Shown here piece after piece: positions 27,157-37,010 of a stretch of 64,000 nucleotides of DNA; the stretch's first letter is position 1, and each line of letters starts with the position of its first letter. The DNA comes from Sodalis glossinidius str. 'morsitans'. Lineage in GTDB: Bacteria > Pseudomonadota > Gammaproteobacteria > Enterobacterales > Enterobacteriaceae. The DNA is taken from assembly GCF_000010085.1 (NCBI RefSeq), contig NC_007713.1, positions 1-64,000 on the forward strand, read 5' to 3'. Below the pieces are notes generated by a model, which had not been told where the DNA came from, searched no databases, and worked only from the letters and a program-made list of their open reading frames with translations. A program made the position numbers and the translations under genes.

Positions 27157-27567
27157 ATGTTGTCTTTTATTACGACCACAATTACAAGATATATTAATCC
27201 TAGGAATACACTTTCGATAAAAAATGACAACGATGTTCATGTATCTGCTTTATGGGAAAATATAAAGCACCTATTCCATCATGATAAAATAAATGATGCA
27301 CAGCGACTCGTTTATGATTTATGTTATCCAAATGACAATGACGCCTCATTTAAAAAATCCATGAAGTGTTTTTTAAAATTAAGGCGGATGGCTCGTGATG
27401 AATACAAAACACAATTTGTCTATCGCAAAGATACAGATGAAAGTAAAAAAATATGTGAACTGATAGATAACAAAGGCTATCCATTAATAACCATAGCCAA
27501 AGGGATTAACGACAGTGACTCATTATACAAATACACCATAGCTGGCATAGAATCAACATTCCTATAA
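27157..27567 (+). CDS. hypothetical protein, 136 residues
   Basis: Starts MLSFITTTITRYINPRNTLS and continues as a soluble alpha/beta protein (ALWENIKHLFHHDKINDAQR, MKCFLKLRRMARDEYKTQFV). It is AT-rich, intact, isolated between the M64 gene and a strong terminator, and has no signal peptide. The central W-x-x-(I/V)-x-x-x-F...A-x-x-L...F-x-x-L-(Q/R)-x-(L/M)-A pattern recalls the N-terminal region of Salmonella SopD, a type III effector, but the resemblance is faint and I would not name it. Confidence 0.55.
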   Translation: MLSFITTTITRYINPRNTLSIKNDNDVHVSALWENIKHLFHHDKINDAQRLVYDLCYPNDNDASFKKSMKCFLKLRRMARDEYKTQFVYRKDTDESKKICELIDNKGYPLITIAKGINDSDSLYKYTIAGIESTFL

Positions 27568-27598
27568 AAATGCAAATCACAAAACATCCCTAACACTA

Positions 27599-27625
27599 AA
27601 AATCGCCCTATAAAGGCGATTTTTT
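27599..27625 (+). terminator. rho-independent terminator
   Basis: AATCGCC (27601-27607), a 7-base loop and GGCGATTTTTT (27615-27625) form a textbook intrinsic terminator 30 bases past the stop codon of the 136-residue gene. Confidence 0.85.
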
Positions 27626-27630
27626 CACTA

Positions 27631-27780
27631 TTACGTAGCGAGAAGGACAGGGGATTTAATTTATCTGGCAGTGGTGATAAAACCAATTTATTAATTGGCA
27701 CTCTCAAAGTCAGCAAAAAATGGTTAGAGATGCTTAATATTTTCATCCCAAGTTATGATAATTTTATTTATTTAAAATAA
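27631..27780 (+). pseudogene. 3' fragment of an unrecognised gene
   Basis: An open frame with no start codon directly after the terminator: LRSEKDRGFNLSGSGDKTNL then a tail ending FIPSYDNFIYLK and TAA. Composition is protein-like, but the 5' part is missing. No family is recognised. Confidence 0.3.
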
Positions 27781-27808
27781 TCACATTCTCAATCAACTGA
27801 AATGAATT

Positions 27809-28516
27809 ATGAAATTTATCGTACTAACCGTTGGCGGAATATTTCTGGCCGATTGTTCTTCACCGCTACCTGTAAACTGGTCAGGCATTGCTATTGAAAT
27901 CAATAGCACAATGCTGGACTGGAAAGAAAATAATGTGGTCATTCCTTCACCCGTCATCACGGGTCAAAAGCGATTTGTAATTTTGATGGAGAAAAAGGGA
28001 GCTATCTTCCCGATGATTACTTTGCTGTCACTCATGCCAATCAGATTGTGGTATTAACTAAAACATCAGCAGGGTATTTTAACGCCAAACGCTGGCTAAG
28101 AACGCATGGCGCAAAAGAGGCCATTGACTATCAAGTCAAGCAGGGATGTATCGGATGCAGTGAAACCGATATTTATTTCTATCGCATTAATAAACCGGTT
28201 GATATTCATCCTCTTCCGGAAAAGAAAAAGCCTGAACGGATGTTGCCAGCTAAAAATCCCGTACAGAATAATTCGTCACTGACGAGTAAACTGTTGACGG
28301 TGATTCAATCACCACAGATTATCGGTGTTAAAAATAACGTATCACCGGCTCAGAGAAATAAACCTCTCATTCACGCTCAACTCATGATTATACCACAAAA
28401 AACAACGATGTTGCACACGGATAAACCGTTTTTATGTTGAAAAAACTGCCCTGAATGCGGCGTACACCGGAAAAGGAAAGCAGATTAAGAGCGTGGGATT
28501 TCGTGTTATCGGATAG
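27809..28516 (+). pseudogene. Cag12/TcpQ-like lipoprotein, broken
   Basis: Starts with a lipoprotein signal (MKFIVLTVGGIFLADCSS). The mature part PLPVNWSGIAIEINSTMLDW, then (after a frameshift near 27970) GEKGSYLPDDYFAVTHANQI, VVLTKTSAGYFNAKRWLRTH and GCSETDIYFYRIN match the Cag12-family proteins carried after virD4 by some IncN/IncX-like plasmids. A second frameshift near 28420 precedes an intact-looking end (KQIKSVGFRVIG). Role in conjugation is not established. Confidence 0.65.
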
Positions 28517-28733
28517 ATTAATACCTTTCTGCAGACATTTAAGCTTTACGAGTTAACTACCGAGAAAACGGCTACCAATTTGTATAATCTTATTTCACTT
28601 GGAAATAGGCCTTTTCAGCTCTTCTTTAAATTTTGAATATTCTGTTCGATGAAAGAAAAATCTGATATATTCAAAATACGAGTAACACGGTAACTTTTTA
28701 CCATGCAATGGAACTGCATTCCATTATAAATAT

Positions 28734-29054
28734 ATGATGAATAATGGGATTATAAAGAAATCAATCATTTCTTTGTCTGTCTTTTTACTGTCATCTTAAG
28801 TGAGTGCTGCCACTCAGGTTAGTCATGAGGTTGTTGCAGAAGCGCACAAAAACGCAGATGTCGCCAAAGAAAAGTTACATGAAGTTCAGGATATGGGCAC
28901 CGACCTAAAACTGAAAAGCAAGTATGCTGTTGAAGGTAATTCTGTTAGTGGCAAAGTATCTGAAGAGTTACAAAAAGCCTGGCATGTAACTAAATAAGAC
29001 GCAGAGAAAGTGTGGGATAAAACTAAGCAGGACGTAGAGGATATTGAAGAATAA
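28734..29054 (+). pseudogene. small exported helical protein with two stops
   Basis: ATG 28734 opens a signal peptide (NNGIIKKSIISLSVFLLSS) that meets TAA at 28797, then SAATQVSHEVVAEAHKNADV and Ala/Lys/Glu-rich amphipathic repeats. A second TAA lies at 28995, then DAEKVWDKTKQDVEDIEE and the end at 29054. The 11-residue-like periodicity (K-T-K-x-D-V) resembles small periplasmic stress proteins. The 217 bases between this gene and the Cag12 remnant hold no gene, only an ATTTTGAATAT/ATATTCAAAAT inverted repeat near 28630-28678. Confidence 0.5.
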
Positions 29055-29830
29055 GGTAAGCAAATAGTACATGAGTTTTAGGTGTGCGCTACGCGCACAG
29101 AAGGCGGCAAATGGGGTCATATAGTTCACGATACCCCAATGCCGCCGAAGCCCGGCGCAGCCGGTACGTTCCTTACAGATACCCCATACCCGTTCCTCCC
29201 CCTGCCAGACGGGGTTTTAAAGGCTTGAGCAGCGCGAAAGCCGCTTAACCGAACTATCAGTGACACAAAAGCTAAGTGGTCGAAGACAAAAGAATGTCAA
29301 AGCGGCATAACTATCATCCAAAGCTCCAGAAATCACAAACACGAAAACCTGAACATTATTAGTTACAGCATTCATAATTTTTTTTGCTGGATCAAAGGTA
29401 TAGTCGGGAAAAGAGCTGTGGGGGGTTTCTTGTTTGTTTGGATGTTTGCGAATTTTGCAGGGTTGGAGGTTGCTGAAGGTTTGGATGATTGAACTGCGTG
29501 TGAGTGTTCGCTGTAAGTGAAGCCTTATTTTGAGTTTGGGATAGGAAGGGTGGAGTTAGTGGGGTGTTCTTGGTTATTTTTTTCTGTAATAGGAAGTTAC
29601 AGTTATTTTGCATCTATTTTATAGGGGCTATTTATTGATAGTTTTCTTTTGCATCTGTTGGTGGATAAAAAAGACCGGGGGTCGGTTTGGGCGGAATTAT
29701 GGGGTGGGAGTGAGGGAAATAACGACGGAGAGGCGTGAAAATAAGGGGAGTATTGGGGTAGTGGCGTGCAGAAGCCTACGCCGTGAAGCGCATCATGTTT
29801 TCAGGGGCGGAAAGCCGGGCAAAAGAGAGT
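29055..29830. other. oriR: RepFIIA oriR region and replicon boundary
   Basis: No gene is seen. On the minus strand, 29103-29170 reads GTACCGGCT-GCGCCGGGCTTCGGCGG followed by a 17-base-armed hairpin (29103-29119 with 29130-29146), which matches by memory the conserved block downstream of oriR in R1/R100. TTATCCACC on the minus strand near 29661-29669 is a one-mismatch DnaA box. Much of 29400-29600 is strongly G/T skewed, which creates a long but meaningless minus-strand reading frame. The composition changes here from AT-rich to GC-rich, so a replicon junction is likely. Confidence 0.6.
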
Positions 29831-30727
29831 TTAGGGGGTGTCTGGCGGTGGGGCTGTAGACGCAGCCAGCTTGCGCAGGGCATGGTAACGCTGGTCGACC
29901 AGACGCCTTAGCCCCTGGTGACCCATCGCTTCCAGCTCGTCCTTGCTGTGCAGCTTCACCAGGTCGTTAATGATGAAATGCCGGGCCTGTGAAGGAGCCA
30001 TTTCATCAATCTTGCGCGCATGACGACGCTGCTTGTTGAACGCCCGCTTCTTAAGGCGGTAATCAAACGCGTTCTTGATGTGTTTTTCTTTGGCGCGGCG
30101 GCGAGCTTCGCTCAGGGTGATGGGCCCCTCGCCTTTTTCCCGCAGCTTCTTGTTTTCCCAGGCCAGCTGCTGATTCTGTGCTGACAGGAATTTACCCACC
30201 TCGTAATCGATAAGCACAAAGAACAGCTCGGTGACCCAGATAATCTTGGGGATATAGGAATGTGTGCTGTCGTCCCACACCCGTTCGCATTTGATGGCAC
30301 CCAGCTCTTCCAGCGTCGTCAGCGCCCGGCTGGCGCGTGAGATACTCTTCTTGGCGCCGTTGCCCGTTGACAGTCCACACCAGTCGGACAGCTGCTCGAC
30401 ACTGGCCTCCACCTTGCCGGAAACGATATTCAGCCGGTCTGCCATCGCCACCATCAGCGCGTTAACCGCCCGCGCACGGTGGGCATTCATCCGTTTGATA
30501 AACGGTTTTTTCAGGCCGGTTTTCACGTCAAGACGCGGCGTGGTGTACCATGCTTCATGGCGGGCCGGATTGCTGTTCTGGGCCGCCTTGACCAGGGCTT
30601 TCACTATCGCCGGCTTGGCCGCCTCCGGCGTCGGCGACCGGTAACAGGGATAAGGGTTGCTGACATAACAGTCCCGCACCGGGCTGTTAAGCGTGGGCTG
30701 CGAAGCAGGAGTGAAGAGTTCAGTCAC
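29831..30727 (-). CDS. repA: RepFIIA-type replication initiator RepA
   Basis: About 298 residues. The conserved middle reads MADRLNIVSGKVEASVEQLS, WCGLSTGNG then ISRASRALTTLEELGAIKCE and a Lys/Arg-rich tail, matching RepA of IncFII plasmids (about 285 residues). I use GTG 30727 as start, because GTGACTGA overlaps the stop of a short leader ORF, as in R1 and R100, rather than a GTG 12 bases upstream. The initiator acts in cis at oriR. Unlike the iteron-type repA of region A, this frame is intact, so this is probably the working replicon. Confidence 0.85.
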   Translation of the reverse strand: MTELFTPASQPTLNSPVRDCYVSNPYPCYRSPTPEAAKPAIVKALVKAAQNSNPARHEAWYTTPRLDVKTGLKKPFIKRMNAHRARAVNALMVAMADRLNIVSGKVEASVEQLSDWCGLSTGNGAKKSISRASRALTTLEELGAIKCERVWDDSTHSYIPKIIWVTELFFVLIDYEVGKFLSAQNQQLAWENKKLREKGEGPITLSEARRRAKEKHIKNAFDYRLKKRAFNKQRRHARKIDEMAPSQARHFIINDLVKLHSKDELEAMGHQGLRRLVDQRYHALRKLAASTAPPPDTP

Positions 30728-30776
30728 CGCTCCCTGCACTTAAGGTCGGCAGGGGGGATTGATCTTGAGCGCGCAT
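30720..30776 (-). CDS. RepA leader peptide (tap-like)
   Basis: An 18-residue frame MRAQDQSPLPTLSAGSGD ends in a TGA that overlaps the repA start. In IncFII plasmids translation of such a leader is required to open the repA ribosome site, and CopA RNA blocks it. Its position between the CopA target and repA is exactly right. Confidence 0.7.
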   Translation of the reverse strand: MRAQDQSPLPTLSAGSGD

Positions 30777-30872
30777 GAGATATAATTCCCGCAGGCACCG
30801 CGCCTGCTTACGGCCCCCGAGTTTACGTTGTATCCGACCAAAGATGAGACGTAACTTGGGGGTACTTGCGTC
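30759..30872 (+). ncRNA. copA: CopA-type antisense RNA with promoter
   Basis: TTGATC at 30759-30764 and a perfect TATAAT at 30781-30786 with a 16-base spacer form a plus-strand promoter. The predicted RNA starts near 30793 and contains a stem CCCCCGAGTTTACGT / ACGTAACTTGGGGG with a loop including CGACCAAAG, close to the CopA/RNAI stem-loop II of R1 whose loop reads CGCCAAAG. It is antisense to the repA leader. The usual U-run after the stem is reduced to TACTT, so termination may be weaker. Copy-number control is the inferred role. Confidence 0.75.
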
Positions 30873-31148
30873 TGGAGCCTGGCTCCATCCTGTCCACCTT
30901 CCGGCGTGGACGACCAGCAAAAGCCAAATTCCCTCTACTTTACCAAAAGCCGCCGCAGCGGTAAAGCCGCCCGTGCGTACCCTCATCTCCAGGTCGAGCG
31001 ATAACAGTGCGGTCTGCACGAGCGCGGTCAAATGCCTCATCCGGCCCACCCCGCAACCAGGCCCAGCGCCAGCAGCTTTATCACATCCTGCTGCAGCGGA
31101 GTAAACTGCACCACTGCGGGCAAGGTACGGCGTTCGCCTCTGTGGGGG

Positions 31149-31640
31149 TCAAAGTGCGTCACAGTGCGTGGCCTGCTCGGTGAAGTCGGTAAAACCGTTG
31201 ACGCGCAACACGCGTATCCCCGCCTGCGCCATCGCCTGATGGAAGGGCTTATCCAGCCTGAGGCGTTTTTTGAATTGATGCGTAATCTCATCGAGCATAA
31301 TCACCGCCTTGACCCGGAGCTGCGGGTCAAGCCAGACAAAATCAGCGTGCCAATGCGCGAGCGGTTTCAAAAAACGCAGCCGCATCGTGGCGTCAATCGC
31401 CTGTTTAGGGTTCACTTCCACCAGGTCAACCACCCTGACCTTGGCCATCACGCTGTCGCCGTCAGGCATAAACTCCTGAAGCTGAGACAAAAAGGCCCTT
31501 TCCCCGTTCGTTAAAAACGGCTTTCTGACATAGACGCCGCCCGGCGCGCTTCTGCCACCGATAAGGTTTTTCATCAGCCTGCACAACGCGAAAAAAATCG
31601 CCAGCAACACGATAAGCGCGCCCCACAACGTTATATCCAT
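31149..31640 (-). CDS. DUF2726-domain membrane-anchored protein
   Basis: 163 residues. One N-terminal membrane helix (ITLWGALIVLLAIFFALCRL) precedes a DUF2726-like domain: KPFLTNGERAFLSQLQEFMP, VRVVDLVEVNPK, then HADFVWLDPQLRVKAVIMLD and a helix ending DKPFHQAMAQAGIRVLRVNG. The fold resembles restriction-endonuclease-like proteins (V-W-x-D...A-V-I-x-L-D). It is found next to DNA-processing genes; here it follows the traI remnant and precedes the replicon. The 390 bases between it and the CopA RNA hold no gene I can support. Confidence 0.6.
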   Translation of the reverse strand: MDITLWGALIVLLAIFFALCRLMKNLIGGRSAPGGVYVRKPFLTNGERAFLSQLQEFMPDGDSVMAKVRVVDLVEVNPKQAIDATMRLRFLKPLAHWHADFVWLDPQLRVKAVIMLDEITHQFKKRLRLDKPFHQAMAQAGIRVLRVNGFTDFTEQATHCDAL

Positions 31641-31670
31641 TTCTTCTCCCGTGATGTCAATCGCCACGCG

Positions 31671-34600
31671 TCAGTCGCCGCCCAGCGTTTTTTCTTTGAT
31701 ACGCTCTGACCGCTGTGCCTCATCGGGCACGATACCCGGCGCCGGGGGCAACAATTGGCTGCGGGACGCCGCACTCTCCCGCACCACCTGCCCGATGATG
31801 GCCGCAGTCTGCTGACGCATCGGCGCCAGCGCCTCAGGCCGGATATCCCCCGCCTGAAGCAGCCTGAGCAGCTGGTCGTCGCTCAACCCGTCCAGCTGAC
31901 GCGGCGAGGCGGGCTGCCGGGCCTGCCGCTCAATCTGTTCCTGCAGCGCACACTGTTGTTTCTCTTCAGGCGTTTCCGGCAGGGTTAGCGGAACGTCCGG
32001 CGGACGCGCCACCGCCGACCGTGGCGTCACACCCATAACCGGCCACCGGTCATCGCCTGCGGGTTAAACGGCACGCCGTCCCCCTGCAGCTGCACCACCA
32101 CTCCGCTGTGCGGATAGCGCGCCGCCCGCGCGATACCCTCTTTCATTGACACAGCCAGCCGGGTTTCCTGATGGGCGCTGGCCTGCAGCTCCACAAACTG
32201 CACCAGCTCACTGCCCAGTACGCGACCATGGTCAGAGGCTTTTTCCCTGGACGTCCATCAGCGGGGCCAGCCAGGCACCGGCAGGATGGCGTGCGGCTGC
32301 GGGTATTTTTTCCCCGGTGCCACAAAGTGCGCAAGCGAATGCCCCGACAGGCCGCCTCCGCACAGCACCGCCGGCCCCAGGGCGGCTCCGTCCAGGGGCG
32401 ACGTCTTGCCATACAACGTGCTGGCGGCTTTCTCGCTACCGGGCGCCATCCCCAGCACCACATCGTGCGCCGTGGTGCGCTCTTTCACTTTTTCTATCGC
32501 CTTCAGCCACCCAGCCTCGTCATCGGTGTACACCTGCACATGCTCTTTGGCCCGCGACAGCGCCACATACGCTGACGCCCGGTTAACCATCTGTTCGCGT
32601 CTGCCTTCCACCCCGTTGAGGGTGATGGCAAAGCGTTCGCTCGCCCCCTGGGCACCGTGCACCGTGATGGCATAAGCCAAATCAACGTGCCGGTCCTGTT
32701 GCTGCTCACGGGGATTGACGGTTCGGGTCTGTTTCCGTCGGTCAGTGTGACAATGTCACCCTCATCTCCTGCACCGTCCATGTACTGTTGGCCACATGCC
32801 CGAGTTCGACATCCGATTTGGAGAATCGCAGGCGATCGCCCATGCTGATCTCGATATCACGCGGGGTATACAACGTCACGCCTTCACGCACCGCGTTAGC
32901 AGGGGAGTATTGCCGGCGGATGCAGTCACTGTCCTGCAGGCTGACCGTGCGGGACGCGCTGTCGATGCCGGACATCCGGTAATAGGTGTTATCCAGACCA
33001 CCACGGCCTCCCTGTTGCGCGACCAGGTCTCCAGTTTGCGAAGTTCACCGTCGCGGATATTGGCCGTTTCCAGGATAGGCACGATGACGGGATCCCCCTT
33101 CAACTCGCCTGCCGCTTTCCGCTCATCGTGAATGCCGGCATTGAGGTGGGTGATGATCAGCGTGCCGGGGCACGTTCGCCGGGCGCGCCGGCCGTATCGT
33201 TGTCAATCATCTTGTACACGGCCGGTTTTAACGCGGGGTCTGACGGACAATCTCCTTCATCACCGCCATATCAATGGCGCTGCGCCCCTGCACCAGCCGG
33301 AACGGCGTGCAGGGGGAGATGGGCTGCAGCTGCGCCTCATCGCCACTCATCACCGCACGACCACCGCCTTCCGCTATCAGCGCGTAAGCTTTCGCCATAT
33401 CGCTGTTGCCTATCATCGAGCTTTCGTCCACCAGAAACAGCGTATGGCGGTGGTAGTCATGCGTCTCACCGGCCGCCAGTATTGTCCCTACCTCGTGCAA
33501 AAACGACGCCAGCGTCTGCGCATCGACGCCGGCGGACTGCATCTCGCCCACCGCCCGATTGGTGGGCGCCAGCCCGATAACGCGCGGCTGCTGTACCACC
33601 GGCAGCGCGTTAATGCCCGCCAGCACCGCCTGGAACTGGGTGGTTTTCCCCACCCCGACGTACCCCTGGATGGACACAAAGCGGTCACGTGTGGTAAGAA
33701 CAAGCTCGACAGCCTGCCGTTGTCCTGGCGTTAATTCGGGAGCGTCATTTAAGACTGCTGGCACTGCATTTTCGCCAGGCACAAACGTTGGGCTAACGGG
33801 TGGCAGGCTGTCCTTTCCTTCGGCAATCCGCCGGATAATGCTTTTTCCGCCTCAAAGCTCGCCCGCGAGACCAGCATATCGACCCCAACGCCGGGCGCGA
33901 CAGCAATGCGCAACAGCTCACCCCGCTTAACCTGCGCGTCAACTTCCCCCCTGGAGGGCGTTGATGCCCACGCCCTTGTCGGCAAAGGTTAATTCCCCGG
34001 CCAACAAGCGGGACTGACTGAACGCCACAGCCTCCCCTTCCGGGGTCGGAATAGCCAGATGAATCGCCTGTTGCGCCGGGGTAAACAGCACCGCCTTTTT
34101 CCGGGTCAGGGCATCATCGAGGCTATCCGTCCCCGCCAGGGCAATGACCTGCTCCCCCACCAGACGGTAAGCCGGTGCTGCGCCACCTTCTCCAGCGTCT
34201 TGCGCGTGTCCAGCGCCGAATAGAGATTCACCTGTTTGCCGCTGTGGGCGATGCCGCTCAGGGTTTCGCTGTTCAGCTCAGATTTTTTAACCGCGGCATC
34301 CACCACAGCCTGGTCACTGACGGAAGCCCCCAGGCTCTCCACATACGCCGGTGCCACCTTGATGGCCTCAAACGCCGTGTGCCAATGGCGAGCTGCTGGG
34401 GTTTGGGATCGTCTGATACCCCCTCACGACAGACCCGTAATTCAGCTGCGCTGACGCGCTGTACGCTCAGGGTACTGCCCGCCTTGAGCGCATCCTTTCC
34501 GCTCCCCTCCTGACCCAGCACCGTCAGGCGCTCGCCCTAGGCCACTGCTATCGTGCCCGCACGAAACAGCGACCAGTTCTTATCGATGTCCCGCAGCGCC

Positions 34601-34743
34601 AGCGGGTGCGTCTGCCCTGCTGCATCCCGCAACACCAGCGTGCGGGTTTTCACCCCCACCCGCTCAATCACCCTACCTTCGCGATAGGTGTCGCAGGCCG
34701 CCCGGTTTTTGCTGTCCAGCCATACCGGCGTTAATACCACCAT
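31671..34743 (-). pseudogene. traI: TraI relaxase-helicase, 5'-deleted and fragmented
   Basis: Only the second half of F TraI remains, in about eight frames. In order: LTPVWLDSKNRAACDTYREG, HTPAQQAIHLA-like text, GYVGVGKTTQF (helicase Walker A), HTLFLVDESSMIGNSDMAKA, NIRDGELRKLETWSRN, AYAITVHGAQGASERFAITL and ASAYVALSRAKEHVQVYTDD (helicase motifs V and VI), FVAPGKKYPQPHAILP, and a last frame ending RIKEKTLGGD, the F TraI C-terminus. The relaxase domain and first helicase half are absent, so neither nicking nor unwinding is possible. Confidence 0.85.
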
Positions 34744-35194
34744 CGTCTGCTCTTCGCACCCAGCAGCCCGGCGTCCTTGAGCGCCGCGCGCACCACACTG
34801 GTTAACTGCCGCTGGTCGGCCGGCCCGCTGACCTGGGCCACCGCCGGGATACCCTCGCGCACCGCCTTCGCGTAACTGCCCGCCAGTTGCGCAAAACGCG
34901 CCGCCTGCTGGTGAAATAGTTCTGTAACTCGAAGAATTTCACAAAGTTCTCCGTACCGGGGTACAGGATGGCCTCGGCCAGCGCCGCCTTGAGCGCCTGA
35001 CGCAGCACGGCCAGTTTTTCCAGCGCGCTGGGCGGCGCGGGTGCCGGAGCCTCTTCCTCGGTTTTTTCCGATGTGGCCTCATACCACTGCCAGCCGGATT
35101 AGCCCGCATCCGGCACCAGGCCGAGCAGCAATACCCCCGCCAACGCGGCCCGGCAACCGGTAAAATGAGACGCTCTCACCCCACACGTGTTCAT
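34731..35194 (-). pseudogene. traF: TraF thioredoxin-fold assembly protein, truncated fusion
   Basis: ATG 35194 overlaps the traN stop. A signal peptide (RAALAGVLLLGLVPDAG) meets TAA just before SGWQWYEATSEKTEEEAP, the mature start of F TraF; LRQALKAALAEAILYPGTEN and FVKFFELQNYF follow. After a frameshift the rest (QQAARFAQLAGSYAKAVREG, LTSVVRAALKDAGLL) no longer looks like TraF and runs into the traI remnant. This marks the edge of a large deletion that removed traQ, trbB, traH, traG, traD and the traI 5' half. Confidence 0.75.
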
Positions 35195-37010
35195 CGTTGC
35201 GTCTCCTTCATGCGCTGCTCGATTTGCTGCTTCACTTTCTCCACCAACGCCCCACTATCCGGCACCTGCTGATTTTTCATCAGGTCGTCGTAGAAATTGG
35301 CAAAATCCATCGTGTCGAAGCGCAGACGCTGCAGCTCGTCCACCGTAATGCCCCGGCAGTTGGGCAACTCGGCGTCACCAAAGCCAATACCCAGCTGCCA
35401 CGCCCGTCCCTGCTGCTGGACAATCTGCGCACCCCCAGCACTTTCCGGCTGCAGTATTCGCCGACGCTGACCGTCAGCTTGTTCTCCTTCGCCTTGCCCA
35501 GCGCCTTTTCCTCATCGTCGCAGTGCGTCAGCCCAATGCCGTGCCCCCAACCTAAGTCCTTGCAGCAGTCACTAAACCCGGCGAACGCCTTGCGACAGGA
35601 CTGCCCCTTGCCGGTAAAGGCACGCACGTCAACACCGTTGAGCTTCGATACGTCCTTGCCAGCGGCAGCCACCGCCGCCAGCGTCGAGACCGCATGGGCA
35701 AAATCATTCCCCTGCGTCCCCTTCTGACCGGGGTCACACTCGCTATTCAGGCAGTACACCTTGCCGCCGCACAGCATCACCTCGCCCGTGGTGCGCTGCT
35801 CACAGGAGTAAGTCACGTTCTCGTGCAGGCACACGCCTTGTGCATCGGTAAAGGCGCAGCCATGCGTAGCCACCGTGCAGGCGGGATTATTGGCCCATTC
35901 ACCGCAGCTGCCCTCGCTGGCCTCCTGCAAACGGTAGGTATCGGTAAAGCGCCAGCAGCTGGCCGATGCCGTATAGCGCTGACCGTTCACCTCTACCGTG
36001 CGCTCACCGCACGGCTCGCTGTATTCGGTATTCACCTTCACCGCCCCGGCTTCTTTCTCTAACGCACAGGCCGGCTGCACCGAGGTGGTTGGCACCCAGT
36101 AACGCAGCCGTAAAAATCGAAGTGGAACAGCATAGTGCCGCCGGAACGACTCAACTGTCTGACCAGCGCATCCAGGAAGGTAACGAGGTGGCCAGAGGCC
36201 CTGATGGTAATGACCACCTCCACCAACTACCCTTCGTTCAGGGTAACTCCGCCCACGCCCAAGTCACGACTCCCCCAGTCGCTTTGCCCATAGCCGGCCT
36301 GCGTCCCCAGCACGGTAATGGTGGTCGGCCAGCCGTAGGCATGCAGTGCATTCTGCACCTCCAGATGCACCGCCCTGCCGTCAGTTTGCCGGTAAACGGC
36401 GCCGGGAACGTCCCGCGCACCCGTGCGCCGTCGCGCCACCACCGGATAGCCGTGCGGTCGATATGCGCGTTGCGGTCTTCATAACAAGTCGCCTCATGAC
36501 CGCCAATCTCGGCCCGCCGCTCACAGGTGCGGAACACCGCCGTATCCCGCTCGCACACATGCCGGGTAAACGTGCTGCGCGTCACCTGCTCCGCCTGGCA
36601 ATCCGGCCCGGTCTTGCTGACAATGCCGTCGGCCTTGTCCGCCATCTCACGCCCGGCCTGGATAAACGGCGCGTCCGGCGAAATCGGCTACTTGGGATTC
36701 TTTATTACCGATTCCGTCACCGCCTTGCCCACCGCCGTCTGCCCCAGGCCGTACTGCCGTCGGTCGTCAGCCGGTTCGCATCACTGGCCTGCACACCGTC
36801 TTAGTAGACCTGCTCAGGCGGCCGGTCGGTATAGTTCGGTATCACCTCGGCAGGCTTCATCGTCTCGAGCGTGCTGACGCTCTGCACGGAGAGCGCGTCT
36901 GCAAACGCGTTTCCCGCCCGGTACACGCCATCCCCTTCAGCGAAACCCTCGGGTGCCACCGACATCAGGGCGGCCAGCCACAGCGGGCACCAGGCATGAG
37001 AGTGTTTCAT
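35191..37010 (-). pseudogene. traN: TraN mating-pair stabilisation protein, broken
   Basis: The Cys-rich outer-membrane adhesin of F-type systems. Frames in order: a signal peptide and VYRAGNAFADALSVQSVSTL; CQAEQVTRSTFTRHVCERDT; YRQTDGRAVHLEVQN; then GERTVEVNGQRYTASASCWR, PACTVATHGCAFTDAQGVCL, VMLCGGKVYCLNSECDPGQK, SKLNGVDVRAFTGKGQSCRK and CCKDLGWGHGIGLTHCDDEE, ending in QRMKETQR-like text. At least four frameshifts or stops split it, including TAG codons near 36690 and 36800. The start overlaps the trbC stop. Confidence 0.85.

Noticed and set aside
29392..29613. 73-residue minus-strand ORF
   Set aside because: It arises from a G/T-skewed stretch; the product is Asn/Gln/Thr/Pro rich with no family features and lies in the oriR region.
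32258..32680. Separate helicase gene
   Set aside because: Its motifs are TraI helicase motifs V and VI in the expected order with the other fragments; it is part of the traI remnant.
33132..33734. 200-residue plus-strand ORF and other long plus-strand ORFs in 30-41 kb
   Set aside because: They are antisense shadows of the GC-rich traI, traN and related genes, recognisable in the minus-strand frames.
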